This document shows, piece by piece, positions 37,712-47,501 of a stretch of 64,000 nt of DNA; positions within the stretch are counted from its first letter, which is position 1, and each line of letters opens with the position of its first letter. Made by a program: the position numbers and the translations under genes. The stretch spans positions 19,636 to 83,635 of the forward strand of contig QCCU01000008.1 in assembly GCA_003278855.1 (NCBI GenBank), in the 5' to 3' direction. The DNA is from Prochlorococcus sp. AG-347-M23. GTDB lineage: Bacteria > Cyanobacteriota > Cyanobacteriia > PCC-6307 > Cyanobiaceae. The notes under the pieces are model-generated. The model had not been told where the DNA came from. It saw only the letters and a program-made list of their open reading frames with translations, and searched no databases.

Positions 37712-39054
37712 CTATTTGAACTTGAAAATTCTTTAGTAAGTACTGATAAATAATTACGTACATGAGTGTTCCAGCTAAAGTGCCTGTTAACACCCTCAAT
37801 TCCATTTCTGCTCCATATTTTCCACTGATTATTATTCGAAATTCCTTTTTCAAGAATAAATTTCAACTCATTAATATCATTAACATCTACTAGCAGTCCA
37901 TTTTCACATTTTGAACGAATTTCTTTTGGCCCTCCATCATTTGTTGATATTATTGGTAACCCACATGAAGAAGCTTCAAGAAGTGTTAAACCAAAAGGCT
38001 CTGTTAAAGCTGGATTTACAAATACACCACCTCTGCTAGCTGCCCACCTATATAAAGCTGGGATCTGACTTGGAAGATGTTTTTTTGGATAAGCTACCTT
38101 TCCATACAAATTATATTTATCAATTGTTTCAAAAATATTATTGAAAACATCTTTTTGTTGAGGGTCAAGTTTTGAAGTACTATCTCTACAACCCAAAATC
38201 AAAATTAAATTAGTTTTTCTTTTTAATTTTTCAGATCTTCCGTATGCCTCAATTAAAGATGGAATATTTTTTCTTCGTACAGCTCTAGAAATAGTCAAAA
38301 ATGGAGGTTTAGTAGAATCCGTTAGAAAAGGTTTCATCATATTATCAATTTCGGCTGTCTCGTTTGTGGAGTGAATATGGTGAAATTTATTATGATCAAC
38401 ACCAGGAGGAATAACTTTAGCTTTGTGAGGTGAAAAAGAAGAATATTGGGAATATTGATACACTGACTCTTGTTTAGTACTTGTAACAACAATATCTGCA
38501 TACTTCAATGCTTTTTCTTCTGCATCAATTCTTTTATTTATAAAATAAAGTTTTTCTATTTGATTAGTTTTTAAACCAGTATCAAGCAATTTCCTTTTTT
38601 TCTCTCTTCCTAAAGAATGACCTGTAAAAATAAGAGGAATATTTAAGGATTTACTTAGTTTAACTCCTACATATCCAGCATCTGCATAATGAGCATGAAT
38701 AAAATTAGGCTTTTTGTTTTTTTTATAGTAAGAGATTAGGCTTTCAGTTAAATCATCTAAATAAGGCCAAAGCAATTCCTTTCTTAAATATTTATTAGGT
38801 CCAAATTTGAATCTTAAAATTCTAACTCCAGGTTCTACAAATTCTTCTTCTTGAGAATATTCATCATCTACTTTAGGGTCTTTTATTAAACGAGTAACTA
38901 AATCTACTTGATCAACTTCTGAAGTATTAGCCAAGCTTTTAATTAACTCTAAAACGTATTGTGTTTGTCCTCCTGTATCTGCATCCCTGCCTAACTCAAG
39001 ATTTTTAGAACGTATAAGGCCATGTAAATGTAAATGTAAAAATTTCAACCTCAT
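37645..39054 (-). CDS. sps: Sucrose-phosphate synthase, glucosyltransferase domain only
   Basis: The 469-residue GT-B glycosyltransferase (family GT4) transfers glucose from a nucleotide-sugar to fructose 6-phosphate. Seen: HLHLHGLIRSKNLELGRDADTGGQTQYVLEL, FTGHSLGREKKRKLL, VIPPGVDHNKF, and the donor-binding ALTEPFGLTLLEASSCGLPII. It ends soon after the FSWNTHVRNYLSVL region with a short Ser-rich tail (about residues 445-460). No phosphatase (SPP) domain follows, unlike many cyanobacterial homologs of about 700 residues. A GGAGG motif at 39064-39068 lies 9 nt before the ATG. The product would be sucrose 6-phosphate, an osmolyte precursor; sucrose-phosphatase must be separate. It may follow uvrA in transcription. 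Confidence 0.92.
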   Translation of the reverse strand: MRLKFLHLHLHGLIRSKNLELGRDADTGGQTQYVLELIKSLANTSEVDQVDLVTRLIKDPKVDDEYSQEEEFVEPGVRILRFKFGPNKYLRKELLWPYLDDLTESLISYYKKNKKPNFIHAHYADAGYVGVKLSKSLNIPLIFTGHSLGREKKRKLLDTGLKTNQIEKLYFINKRIDAEEKALKYADIVVTSTKQESVYQYSQYSSFSPHKAKVIPPGVDHNKFHHIHSTNETAEIDNMMKPFLTDSTKPPFLTISRAVRRKNIPSLIEAYGRSEKLKRKTNLILILGCRDSTSKLDPQQKDVFNNIFETIDKYNLYGKVAYPKKHLPSQIPALYRWAASRGGVFVNPALTEPFGLTLLEASSCGLPIISTNDGGPKEIRSKCENGLLVDVNDINELKFILEKGISNNNQWKIWSRNGIEGVNRHFSWNTHVRNYLSVLTKEFSSSNSYSSSDIKQSCLKGTSSLIKPH

Positions 39055-39063
39055 TCAGCAAAT

Positions 39064-39068
39064 CCTCC
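39064..39068 (-). promoter_or_regulatory. Shine-Dalgarno for the sucrose-phosphate synthase gene
   Basis: On the minus strand GGAGG lies 9 nt upstream of the ATG at 39054, an ideal position. Few genes in this window have such a motif, so it suggests efficient initiation. Confidence 0.65.
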
Positions 39069-39255
39069 GATCAACGGCCTTTAATACAAATAAGCTGAAT
39101 TTTCTAAGGAAATATTAAGAAAGCATTATGATTTAAATTTTTTTTAATATAAAAGTTTTCGAAAAAGCAGTTATAGTGTGGTTTTATGCCCCTTTGAAAA
39201 AGAATTTCGTTTTGCTGAAATAATTAAAATAAAAAGAAATACAACAAGGTTTTTC

Positions 39256-42159
39256 TTATTTCAGAACCTTTTTAAGATATTTTGCTGTATGACTTGTAGG
39301 ATTTTTAGCTACATCCTCAGGAATACCCTCTGCGATGATTTCTCCTCCTTTATCCCCTCCATCAGGTCCTAAATCGATAATCCAATCTGAACATCTTATA
39401 ACATCTAAATTATGTTCAATAACAATTACAGAATTACCTTTATCTACCAAACGTTGTATCACATCCATTAATTTATGAACATCATAAAAACTTAACCCTG
39501 TAGTTGGTTCATCAATCAAATATAAAGTTTTTCCAGTAGCCCTTTTTGACAATTCCGTGGCTAACTTAACTCTTTGAGCCTCTCCTCCAGATAATGTAGG
39601 CGCTGGCTGACCTAATTTGACATATCCTAAGCCAACATCAACCAATGTAGATAATCTATCAGCAGCTTGAGGTATAGCAGAAAAAGTTTCTGCAGCTTGT
39701 TCAACAGTCATCTCTAAAACATCAGATATATTGAAACCTTTATATTTCACCTGAAGAGTTTCCCTATTAAAACGAGCTCCTTTACATACTTCACATTGAA
39801 CATAAACATCAGGTAAAAAATTCATTTCAATTACATTGACTCCCTGACCTTTACAAGCTTCGCATCTTCCTCCTTTCACGTTAAAGCTAAATTGACCAGC
39901 CTGATAACCTCTTGCTTTTGCTTCTACTGTGGCAGTAAATATTTGCCTTATGGGATCAAAGGCACCAGTATATGTAGCAGGATTTGATCTTGGAGTTCTT
40001 CCTATTGGAGATTGATCAATAACGATAACTTTATCAATTGCCTTTATACCCTTTAACTCTTTTACACCTTGAGGAAAAGGGACTTTTAATCCTAGAGAAT
40101 GACATAATGCAGGATGAAGTAATTCATTTATCAAAGTGCTCTTCCCACTTCCACTCACACCAGTTACAGAAACTAATCTTCCTAAAGGAAATTCAACAGA
40201 AATATTTTTTAAATTATTTTTAGAGCAATTATTTAAAATTAAACTTTTTTTTACAGATGATCTACGTTCTTTTGGAGTAGGAATCGATTTCCTACCACTG
40301 AGATAAGCTCCAGTTAATGACTTTTCTGAATTTAAGACATCTTGATAGGATCCTTTAGCAATAATTTCCCCTCCATAAACACCTGCCCCTGGACCAATAT
40401 CTACTAAATAATCTGCGGATTTCATAGTATCTTCATCATGTTCAACGACAACCAAAGTATTTCCTAAATCTCTTAAGCTTTTTAATGTTTCTAATAATCT
40501 GTCATTGTCTCTCTGATGCAAACCAATACTTGGTTCATCTAATACATATAAAACGCCAGTAAGACCTGCCCCTATTTGTGTAGCCAATCTAATACGCTGA
40601 GCCTCACCACCAGACAAAGTCATAGCTGGTCTATCTAAAGTCAAATAATCTAAACCTACATTTATTAAAAACTTCAAACGTAAACGAATCTCTTTTAAAA
40701 CCAATTCACCTATCTGCTTTTGTTTTTCTGATAAAGATATATTTTCTTTCCTAGTCTTACCTAAACCCATGATGCGCTCTACGTGATTTAGGGTTTCAGA
40801 AACGCTTATAGAAGTTAAGTCAGTAATGTTATATGGACCAAGTTTAACTGCCAAAGCCTCAGGTCTTAATCTTTTTCCAGAACATGTCTTACAGGGAACC
40901 AATTCTAGATACTTTTCTAATTTTTGTTTAACTGATTCTCCATTGGCTTCATTCAATTGCCTTTCTAATATTGGTAAAATCCCCTCAAATGGCCTTTTAA
41001 AACCACTAGAAGTTTTAAAACGACTATCAGGTTGAATTAATATTGGTTTATCTGATCCTAAAAGTAGAACTTGTTTTTGCAAATCACTTAAATCCTTCCA
41101 AGGGGTTTTTAATTCAAAACCATAAGCTTGACCTACAGAATAAAGTAAAGAGAAGTAATACGTATTATCTTTCTCACTCCAAGGAGCTATTGCAGCATAA
41201 ACAGGCAATGTTTTATCAGGTATAACTCTATCTGCAGTAAATTTTTTTAAATAACCAATCCCATGACAATCCGGACAGGCACCATATGGGCTATTAAAAG
41301 AAAATAATCTTGGAGAAAGTTCTTCAACAATAGAGCCATGTACAGGGCATGCATAATTTTCTGAGTAAAGCTTTTCTCTCTCTAAATTGGAAGGTAAATT
41401 TTCTCCTTTTTTTGGAACAACTTCTACTATTGCTAAGCCATCGCCTCTTTTGAGGCAAGTTTGAAGTGAATCATTTAATCTTTCTTCTATTCCTTCTCTT
41501 GCAATTAATCTATCAACTACTACCTCAATATTATGAATTTGATTTTTATCTAATTCAATACTATCAGCAAGTTCTCTTACCTCTCCATTGATTCTTACCC
41601 TAGCAAATCCTTCAGCAGCTAATCCGCTTATTAATTTTGTATGTGTTCCTTTCTTACCTCTTACAACAGGAGCCAACAATTGATACCTTGTTCCTTCTGG
41701 TAAAAGAAGAATTTGATCCACCATTTCATCAATTGTTTGAGGCGCGATTGGAATCCCGCAGTGGTGACAATGCGGCTCACCAGCACGACCAAACAATAAT
41801 CTTAAATAATCTTGTATTTCTGTTACTGTTCCAACTGTTGATCGTGGATTATGACTTGTAGATTTTTGATCAATTGAAATAGCTGGTGATAAACCTTCAA
41901 TATTGTCGACATCTGGTTTATCTACTTGACCTAAAAATTGCCTTGCGTATGCAGAAAGACTCTCAACATATCTTCTTTGACCTTCAGCAAAAATAGTATC
42001 AAAGGCTAAAGAACTTTTACCACTTCCACTCACACCTGTAAAAACTATAAATTTATTCCTAGGTAGAGAAAGATCAATATTTTTTAAATTATGCTGACGA
42101 GCCCCCCTAATATTAATTGAGTTATCTTCTCCAAAACTACTATCAGCGTTATTAACCAT
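39256..42159 (-). CDS. uvrA: Excinuclease ABC subunit A
   Basis: The 967-residue damage-recognition ATPase of nucleotide excision repair forms a dimer and loads UvrB. There are two ABC modules: Walker A FTGVSGSGKSSLAFDTIFAEGQRRYVES near the N-terminus and VTGVSGSGKSTLINELLHPAL near residue 660. Each has an LSGGEAQR signature. Zinc-binding cysteine clusters include CHHCG, CPVHGS with CPDC, and CEACKGQGVNVIEMNFLPDVYVQCEVC. The length is typical for UvrA. recN lies upstream on the same strand, so two DNA repair genes are adjacent. The sps gene is 201 nt downstream. Confidence 0.98.
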   Translation of the reverse strand: MVNNADSSFGEDNSINIRGARQHNLKNIDLSLPRNKFIVFTGVSGSGKSSLAFDTIFAEGQRRYVESLSAYARQFLGQVDKPDVDNIEGLSPAISIDQKSTSHNPRSTVGTVTEIQDYLRLLFGRAGEPHCHHCGIPIAPQTIDEMVDQILLLPEGTRYQLLAPVVRGKKGTHTKLISGLAAEGFARVRINGEVRELADSIELDKNQIHNIEVVVDRLIAREGIEERLNDSLQTCLKRGDGLAIVEVVPKKGENLPSNLEREKLYSENYACPVHGSIVEELSPRLFSFNSPYGACPDCHGIGYLKKFTADRVIPDKTLPVYAAIAPWSEKDNTYYFSLLYSVGQAYGFELKTPWKDLSDLQKQVLLLGSDKPILIQPDSRFKTSSGFKRPFEGILPILERQLNEANGESVKQKLEKYLELVPCKTCSGKRLRPEALAVKLGPYNITDLTSISVSETLNHVERIMGLGKTRKENISLSEKQKQIGELVLKEIRLRLKFLINVGLDYLTLDRPAMTLSGGEAQRIRLATQIGAGLTGVLYVLDEPSIGLHQRDNDRLLETLKSLRDLGNTLVVVEHDEDTMKSADYLVDIGPGAGVYGGEIIAKGSYQDVLNSEKSLTGAYLSGRKSIPTPKERRSSVKKSLILNNCSKNNLKNISVEFPLGRLVSVTGVSGSGKSTLINELLHPALCHSLGLKVPFPQGVKELKGIKAIDKVIVIDQSPIGRTPRSNPATYTGAFDPIRQIFTATVEAKARGYQAGQFSFNVKGGRCEACKGQGVNVIEMNFLPDVYVQCEVCKGARFNRETLQVKYKGFNISDVLEMTVEQAAETFSAIPQAADRLSTLVDVGLGYVKLGQPAPTLSGGEAQRVKLATELSKRATGKTLYLIDEPTTGLSFYDVHKLMDVIQRLVDKGNSVIVIEHNLDVIRCSDWIIDLGPDGGDKGGEIIAEGIPEDVAKNPTSHTAKYLKKVLK

Positions 42160-42213
42160 GTTTAAATCTAAATTATGATTTAAATAGACTATTATAGTAG
42201 AATTTTTTTTATT

Positions 42214-43893
42214 TTACGCTGCTGAGCGATCAAGAAGTCTAGAAGCATATTCGTTTACTTCGCATGATCCTCCACCTATAAGTTCTATTAGTTCATTTTT
42301 TCTTTGATTTTTTGTAGTTAGTTTTGTAATTGAAGTATAAGTTGTTCCATCAATTACGTTTTTATTAACTTTGAAATGAGCTGATCCCCTAGCAGCTAGG
42401 AATGGCTGATGTGTAATACATAAGACTTGTTGATTTTTAGAAATTTCTTTTATAAGCTCAACCAAAGAAAATAGAGATTTTCCACTTAAACCACTATCAA
42501 TTTCATCTAAAAAGAAAGTATTTGGTTGTTTAGAAATACTAGATTTAATAGCTAATAAAAATCTTGACATTTCACCGCCAGAAATAACATCTGATAATGG
42601 AGCAAGCTTCTGATCAGGATTGGCCGAAAACAAAAAATTTATATCGTCAATTCCATCTCCAGAAGGCTTGCATTCAGAAAATTGAATTGAAAAGTTTGCA
42701 TTTTCTAAACCTAGATTGCTTAAAATTGACATTACTGAAATTTGTAACTGTTTGGCAATTTTTTTTCTTTCAGTAGATTGAATAACAAATAAAGAATTTA
42801 AATTACTTTGTAAATTCTCAATCTGAGCTTGAATCCTTGAAATATCAATATCTTGATCATTTTGTTGAAAATACGTCTTTAATTGATCGCGCTTTTCAAT
42901 TAATTGCGTAAGATCCAATGAAAAAGTTCTCTCTAAGTTTTTTAAAAAGAATAATCTTTTTTGTATTTCTGTAAGATTAGATTCAGGATTTTCTACTTCT
43001 TGCAAATATGAGTTTAGATCAAAAATTAAATCTTCAATATCAGTATGAATATTTAATAACTTCTCTCTAAATTTTTGAATCTTTATATCAAAATCTGCTG
43101 TTTTGTTTAAAATCTTTATTGAATGATTTATGAAAGAAGTTACTGACGGCTCTTCATGACTGAAATTATTTAAATTTTCTAATGATGATTTAATTGAATT
43201 ATTAATTTCTAAATTATTTACAAGTTTTTTTTCTACTAGCTCTAATTCTAAAATTTCTTCACTGGAATTTAAATCAGCTTCTTCTAAACTCTTCAACATA
43301 TGTTTAATTGCCAAGTTTTTTTCTTCTTGATTCTTAGAAAATTCTATTTTTTCATCCATTAATCCTTTTAAAACTTTAGTTTCTCCCCATATACTTTTGA
43401 TCCTTTCGCTAGTCTCCCTAAATTCTTGAGAACATAAGTCATCAATAATTAATCTTCTCTTATCTAAAGAATCAAAGATAAAAGTGTCAGATTGACCTGC
43501 AGAATCTATTAAAAATCCTCCAAGTTTTTCTAATGATTGTCTATTAATTGGTAAATCATTAAAGCTATATTTGGATAAAATTTTATTGTTCTTTTTATAA
43601 GATTTTCTTTTAATTTGTATTTCTGAAGAAGTTATTTCAAAACCATTACTAATTAACCAATTATTAATTTGAGAAGAAGAAGAAAATTTTGCCTCAATGA
43701 CACAAAAATCTTTTCCTGGACGTATTAAATGTTTAAGGGGTATATTAGTTCCACCAAATAAAGCATTTAGGGAATCCAAAATTAATGATTTTCCTGAACC
43801 TGAATCACCAGTTATGATATTCAAACCTTTTTCGAAATTAATTTCTATAATTTCTATTAAGGCAATATTTTCTATTTTTAGTTGTATTAACAT
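42214..43893 (-). CDS. recN: DNA repair protein RecN
   Basis: The 559-residue SMC-like ATPase acts in double-strand-break repair. The N-terminal Walker A is NIITGDSGSGKSLILDSLNALFGG. A central coiled coil runs at about residues 150-380 (with MDEKIEFSKNQEEKNLAIKHMLK and similar heptads). The C-terminal part has VISGGEMSRFLLAIKSS signature and FFLDEIDSGLSGKS Walker B. Length is normal. Its gene is divergent from the UbiB-like gene at 43962, with 68 nt between starts. uvrA follows after 54 nt, so the pair may be co-transcribed. Confidence 0.96.
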   Translation of the reverse strand: MLIQLKIENIALIEIIEINFEKGLNIITGDSGSGKSLILDSLNALFGGTNIPLKHLIRPGKDFCVIEAKFSSSSQINNWLISNGFEITSSEIQIKRKSYKKNNKILSKYSFNDLPINRQSLEKLGGFLIDSAGQSDTFIFDSLDKRRLIIDDLCSQEFRETSERIKSIWGETKVLKGLMDEKIEFSKNQEEKNLAIKHMLKSLEEADLNSSEEILELELVEKKLVNNLEINNSIKSSLENLNNFSHEEPSVTSFINHSIKILNKTADFDIKIQKFREKLLNIHTDIEDLIFDLNSYLQEVENPESNLTEIQKRLFFLKNLERTFSLDLTQLIEKRDQLKTYFQQNDQDIDISRIQAQIENLQSNLNSLFVIQSTERKKIAKQLQISVMSILSNLGLENANFSIQFSECKPSGDGIDDINFLFSANPDQKLAPLSDVISGGEMSRFLLAIKSSISKQPNTFFLDEIDSGLSGKSLFSLVELIKEISKNQQVLCITHQPFLAARGSAHFKVNKNVIDGTTYTSITKLTTKNQRKNELIELIGGGSCEVNEYASRLLDRSAA

Positions 43894-43961
43894 GATAAAT
43901 CTTCCATATAAAAAAATTAACTTCTTTTTTAAAAAAATAAAGGTTTTAAATATATAAAGTT

Positions 43962-45818
43962 ATGAAAGAAGATTTTACTGATTTTATTGAAGTATCTGGA
44001 CTCTTAAATTATGATCCAGAAACAATTTCTAAAATTTACAAAAAAAATCCTAAAAGACTTTTAAAAAGACTTTGGCAAACGCTCATACCTATTTTTGCTT
44101 ACATCTTCTCCGTTGGATGGGATAAATTAACTGGGAGATTGAAAAATGAACAACAAGCAAGATTTAGAGCAAGAGAATTAACAAATTTATTGGTAGAACT
44201 TGGACCTGCATTTGTTAAAGCAGGCCAAGCTTTATCAACAAGACCCGATATAATTCCAGGGATTCTTCTTGAAGAATTATCTGAATTACAAGATCAACTA
44301 CCTGGATTTGATGGAGATAAAGCTATGGAATTAATAGAAGAAGATTTAGGATCCAAAATAAATGAGATTTTTTTAGAAATTGATAAAGAGCCAATTTCAG
44401 CTGCCTCTTTAGGTCAAGTGCATAAAGCTAAATTAAAAAACGAAGAAATAGTTGCAATAAAAGTACAACGACCAGGTTTAAGAGAACAAATAACCTTAGA
44501 TCTTTACATAGTGAGAAATATTGCTTACTGGCTAAAAAACAACATCGGATTAATAAGAAGTGATCTAGTTGCTTTGATTGATGAATTAGGTAAGAGAGTT
44601 TTTGAAGAGATGGATTATCTAAACGAAGCTTCAAATGCAGAAAAATTTAGAGATATGCATAAACATAACAAAATGATTGCTGTGCCAAAAATTTATAAAG
44701 AAATAACTTCAAGAAGAGTTTTAGCTATGGAATGGATAGACGGTACAAAATTAACAAATTTAGAAGACGTAAAAAAATTAGGAATTAATCCTGATGAAAT
44801 GATTGATATAGGGGTGCAATGCAGTTTAGAACAACTTTTAGAACATGGTTTTTTTCATGCAGACCCACATCCTGGTAATTTATTAGCCTTAGAAGATGGA
44901 AGATTGTGTTATTTAGATTTTGGCATGATGAGCGAAGTTTCTAGAGAATCTAGATCAGGATTAATTCAAGCAGTTGTACATTTAGTTAATAAAAACTTCG
45001 ATAAATTATCTCAAGATTTCGTAAAATTGGGATTTTTATCAGAGGAAGTCAATCTAAAACCTATTGTTCCAGCATTTCAAGATGTTTTCATTAACGCCGT
45101 TGAACAAGGCGTTTCGAAAATGGATTTTAAGAGCGTTACAGACGATATGTCTGGTGTTATGTATAAATTCCCTTTCAAACTACCCCCATATTATGCACTT
45201 ATAATTAGATCATTACTTACATTAGAAGGAATAGCTTTAAGCGTAGATCCTAACTTCAAAATATTAGGCGCAGCTTATCCATATTTTGCAAGAAGATTAA
45301 TGGAAGACCCTGATCCACAATTAAGGGAAAGCCTCAAAGAAATGCTTTTTGATAATAAAAAATTTAAATGGGACCGTTTAGAAGATCTGCTCGCTAACGC
45401 TGCAAAGCAAACAAATCTCGATTTAGAAAAACTTTTAGATGAAGTTATAAATCTTCTCTTTTCTCCAAATGGAGGATTTCTAAGAAATGAGATAGTTGAA
45501 GGTTTAACAAATCAGTTAGATCTACTTAGTCTAAAAATATTGAAAAGTTTGAATAACTATCTTCCAAAATCAATTAAATTAAATACTTCTAATGAAAATA
45601 ACAACTTGAGTGACCTTATAATGTATGTAGAGCCATTGAGAAACTTTTTAGAGATTTTACAAAAAGTACCTGGCTATTCAATTGACATTTTTCTAAAAAG
45701 GGTTCCGAGACTAATAAATGAGCCCTATACAAAAGAAATGGGTTTAAAAATTGCAAAAAAAGTAACTGAAAAAGGAGTAGTAAGACTTGTGAAGATTGCC
45801 GCTGGTGCAAATATCTAA
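43962..45818 (+). CDS. ABC1/UbiB family kinase-like protein
   Basis: The 618-residue protein belongs to the UbiB/ABC1K atypical kinase family. The KxGQ region is FVKAGQALSTRPDIIP with the following ELQDQLP, the A-rich loop is AASLGQVHKA, the lysine is in EIVAIKVQRPGL, and HADPHPGNLL and YLDFGMMSE form the catalytic and metal-binding loops. Such proteins support ubiquinone, plastoquinone or tocopherol metabolism at membranes in bacteria and plastids. A C-terminal region of about 150 residues has no clear motif. The DUF1400 gene starts at the base after its stop. Exact target unknown. Confidence 0.92.
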   Translation: MKEDFTDFIEVSGLLNYDPETISKIYKKNPKRLLKRLWQTLIPIFAYIFSVGWDKLTGRLKNEQQARFRARELTNLLVELGPAFVKAGQALSTRPDIIPGILLEELSELQDQLPGFDGDKAMELIEEDLGSKINEIFLEIDKEPISAASLGQVHKAKLKNEEIVAIKVQRPGLREQITLDLYIVRNIAYWLKNNIGLIRSDLVALIDELGKRVFEEMDYLNEASNAEKFRDMHKHNKMIAVPKIYKEITSRRVLAMEWIDGTKLTNLEDVKKLGINPDEMIDIGVQCSLEQLLEHGFFHADPHPGNLLALEDGRLCYLDFGMMSEVSRESRSGLIQAVVHLVNKNFDKLSQDFVKLGFLSEEVNLKPIVPAFQDVFINAVEQGVSKMDFKSVTDDMSGVMYKFPFKLPPYYALIIRSLLTLEGIALSVDPNFKILGAAYPYFARRLMEDPDPQLRESLKEMLFDNKKFKWDRLEDLLANAAKQTNLDLEKLLDEVINLLFSPNGGFLRNEIVEGLTNQLDLLSLKILKSLNNYLPKSIKLNTSNENNNLSDLIMYVEPLRNFLEILQKVPGYSIDIFLKRVPRLINEPYTKEMGLKIAKKVTEKGVVRLVKIAAGANI

Positions 45819-46391
45819 ATGAAATTTAGTAAATTTTTAATATTTAAAATATTCTTTATTTTAGTAATTTCTCCATTACTTATTAATGTTCCAAAAGCTA
45901 ATGCTGCTGAAGAAATTAAAATCACATACAGCATATTTTCTCGAACAATTAAAGTTAATTCTTTAAAAACTTTTGCTAAAGAAGGTGAATCCACAAGAAA
46001 ATTAAAAAAAATTTTAAAAGCCACCGGGTCAACAGATAAAGAAATTAGAACAATTTTAAATAAAGATTTTGAAGTTCCTATCACCATTGCAAGCAAACTA
46101 GTATATTCTCAAATAGGAGACGTTTTTTTAACAAGACTTTCATCTATTATCCACCCACCCAGAGCAACTGATGAAAGAACAGGCATGCTAGCCCTTAGAG
46201 CAAGTGTGATTCAGGGTATTAACATAGGAAATGGAAAAATAAATCTAATAAATTTTTTTGAAGGATATCCAACTAAAACTGTAATTTTAGATGTAAGCGC
46301 TTTGAGCAAAGTTATGAATAAAGTAGAATCAATTTCAGAATTATTAACCTTTTTCACCAATTCCCCTTTAGAAAAAATCAAAACAAATTAA
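45819..46391 (+). CDS. Exported stand-alone DUF1400 protein
   Basis: The 190-residue protein opens with a signal peptide (positively charged start, hydrophobic core at about residues 9-24, cleavage likely after KANA near residue 29). The mature part begins EEIKITYSIFSRTIKVNSLKTFAKEG and contains LRASVIQGINIGNGKINLINFFEGYP. This is the DUF1400 domain, which in many cyanobacteria precedes an alpha/beta-hydrolase domain. Here the hydrolase part is absent. The gene begins immediately after the UbiB-like stop codon and is followed by thrC 6 nt later. It is likely periplasmic or thylakoid-lumenal. Function unknown. Confidence 0.85.
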   Translation: MKFSKFLIFKIFFILVISPLLINVPKANAAEEIKITYSIFSRTIKVNSLKTFAKEGESTRKLKKILKATGSTDKEIRTILNKDFEVPITIASKLVYSQIGDVFLTRLSSIIHPPRATDERTGMLALRASVIQGINIGNGKINLINFFEGYPTKTVILDVSALSKVMNKVESISELLTFFTNSPLEKIKTN

Positions 46392-46397
46392 ACAACC

Positions 46398-47501
46398 ATG
46401 GTGTTATTAAATAAAATCAAAAATAAACTACATTTCAATTATAGAAAAAAAAGATGGCCAGGCCTGATAGAAGCATATAAACAATATCTCCCAGTTACAA
46501 AGAAAACTCCTATTATTTCCCTCAATGAAGGAAATACACCACTTATTTTAAGCGAATCAATTAGCAGCTTAATTGGAAATAGAACAAAAGTTTTTTTAAA
46601 ATATGATGGCCTTAATCCAACAGGATCTTTTAAAGATCGTGGTATGACTATGGCAATTAGCAAAGCAAAAGAAGAAGGCCGTGAAGCAGTTATTTGTGCA
46701 AGTACTGGAAATACCTCTGCTGCAGCAGCAGCATATGCTTCGAGAGGAGGATTAAAACCTTATGTTTTAATACCAGAAGGATTTGTTGCGCAAGGAAAGC
46801 TCGCGCAAGCATTAATGTATGGCGCAGAGATAATATCTATTAATGGAAACTTTGATAAGGCTCTTGAAATTGTTAGAGATTTATCCTCAGAAAATCCTAT
46901 AGAACTTGTTAATTCTGTTAATCCATATCGAATACAAGGTCAAAAGACAGCAGCTTTTGAAATAGTTGATGACTTAGGTTATGCTCCGGATTGGCTTTGT
47001 ATTCCAATGGGCAATGCAGGAAATATAACTGCTTATTGGATGGGATTTAAAGAATATTCAAAAATAAAAAATAATTTGAAATTGCCAATAATGATGGGTT
47101 TTCAATCCGAAGGCTCTGCTCCATTAGTAAAAAACATAATAGTTAAAAATCCAGAAACAATTGCAACTGCAATAAGAATTGGGAATCCTGTAAATAGAGA
47201 AAAAGCAAAAACAGTAAGAAAAGAGAGTAAAGGAGATTTTCAGTCAGTTACAGATGAAGAGATAATCGATGCTTATAAAATCCTTGCCAAAGAGGGGGTT
47301 TTTTGTGAACCTGCTAGTGCAGCATCAGTTGCTGGACTGATTAAAAATAAAAATAGAATTCAGAAAGAATCGACTATTGTTTGTGTTCTGACTGGAAATG
47401 GATTGAAAGATCCTGATTGCGCTATAAAAAACAATGATGCTATTTTTAGGAAAAATATTGAGCCTTCATTAAAAAACATATCTAAAATCTTAGGATATTA
47501 A
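46398..47501 (+). CDS. thrC: Threonine synthase
   Basis: The 367-residue PLP enzyme converts O-phosphohomoserine to threonine. The PLP lysine lies in [16 protein letters not shown], preceded by [11 protein letters not shown]. The phosphate-binding loop appears as [14 protein letters not shown], and a [11 protein letters not shown] region lies at the end. The length fits the short class seen in cyanobacteria and actinobacteria rather than the 430-residue gammaproteobacterial form. It is the last gene before the non-coding origin region and points toward it. Upstream gap is 6 nt after the DUF1400 gene. Confidence 0.96.
   Translation: MVLLNKIKNKLHFNYRKKRWPGLIEAYKQYLPVTKKTPIISLNEGNTPLILSESISSLIGNRTKVFLKYDGLNPTGSFKDRGMTMAISKAKEEGREAVICASTGNTSAAAAAYASRGGLKPYVLIPEGFVAQGKLAQALMYGAEIISINGNFDKALEIVRDLSSENPIELVNSVNPYRIQGQKTAAFEIVDDLGYAPDWLCIPMGNAGNITAYWMGFKEYSKIKNNLKLPIMMGFQSEGSAPLVKNIIVKNPETIATAIRIGNPVNREKAKTVRKESKGDFQSVTDEEIIDAYKILAKEGVFCEPASAASVAGLIKNKNRIQKESTIVCVLTGNGLKDPDCAIKNNDAIFRKNIEPSLKNISKILGY

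Noticed and set aside
39178..39372. Small plus-strand open frame across the uvrA 3' end
   Set aside because: More than half overlaps uvrA antisense, has no clear start signal and a composition typical of random AT-rich frames.
43697..43957. Plus-strand open frame antisense to the recN start
   Set aside because: Covers the conserved Walker A region of recN on the other strand, so it is a shadow frame.
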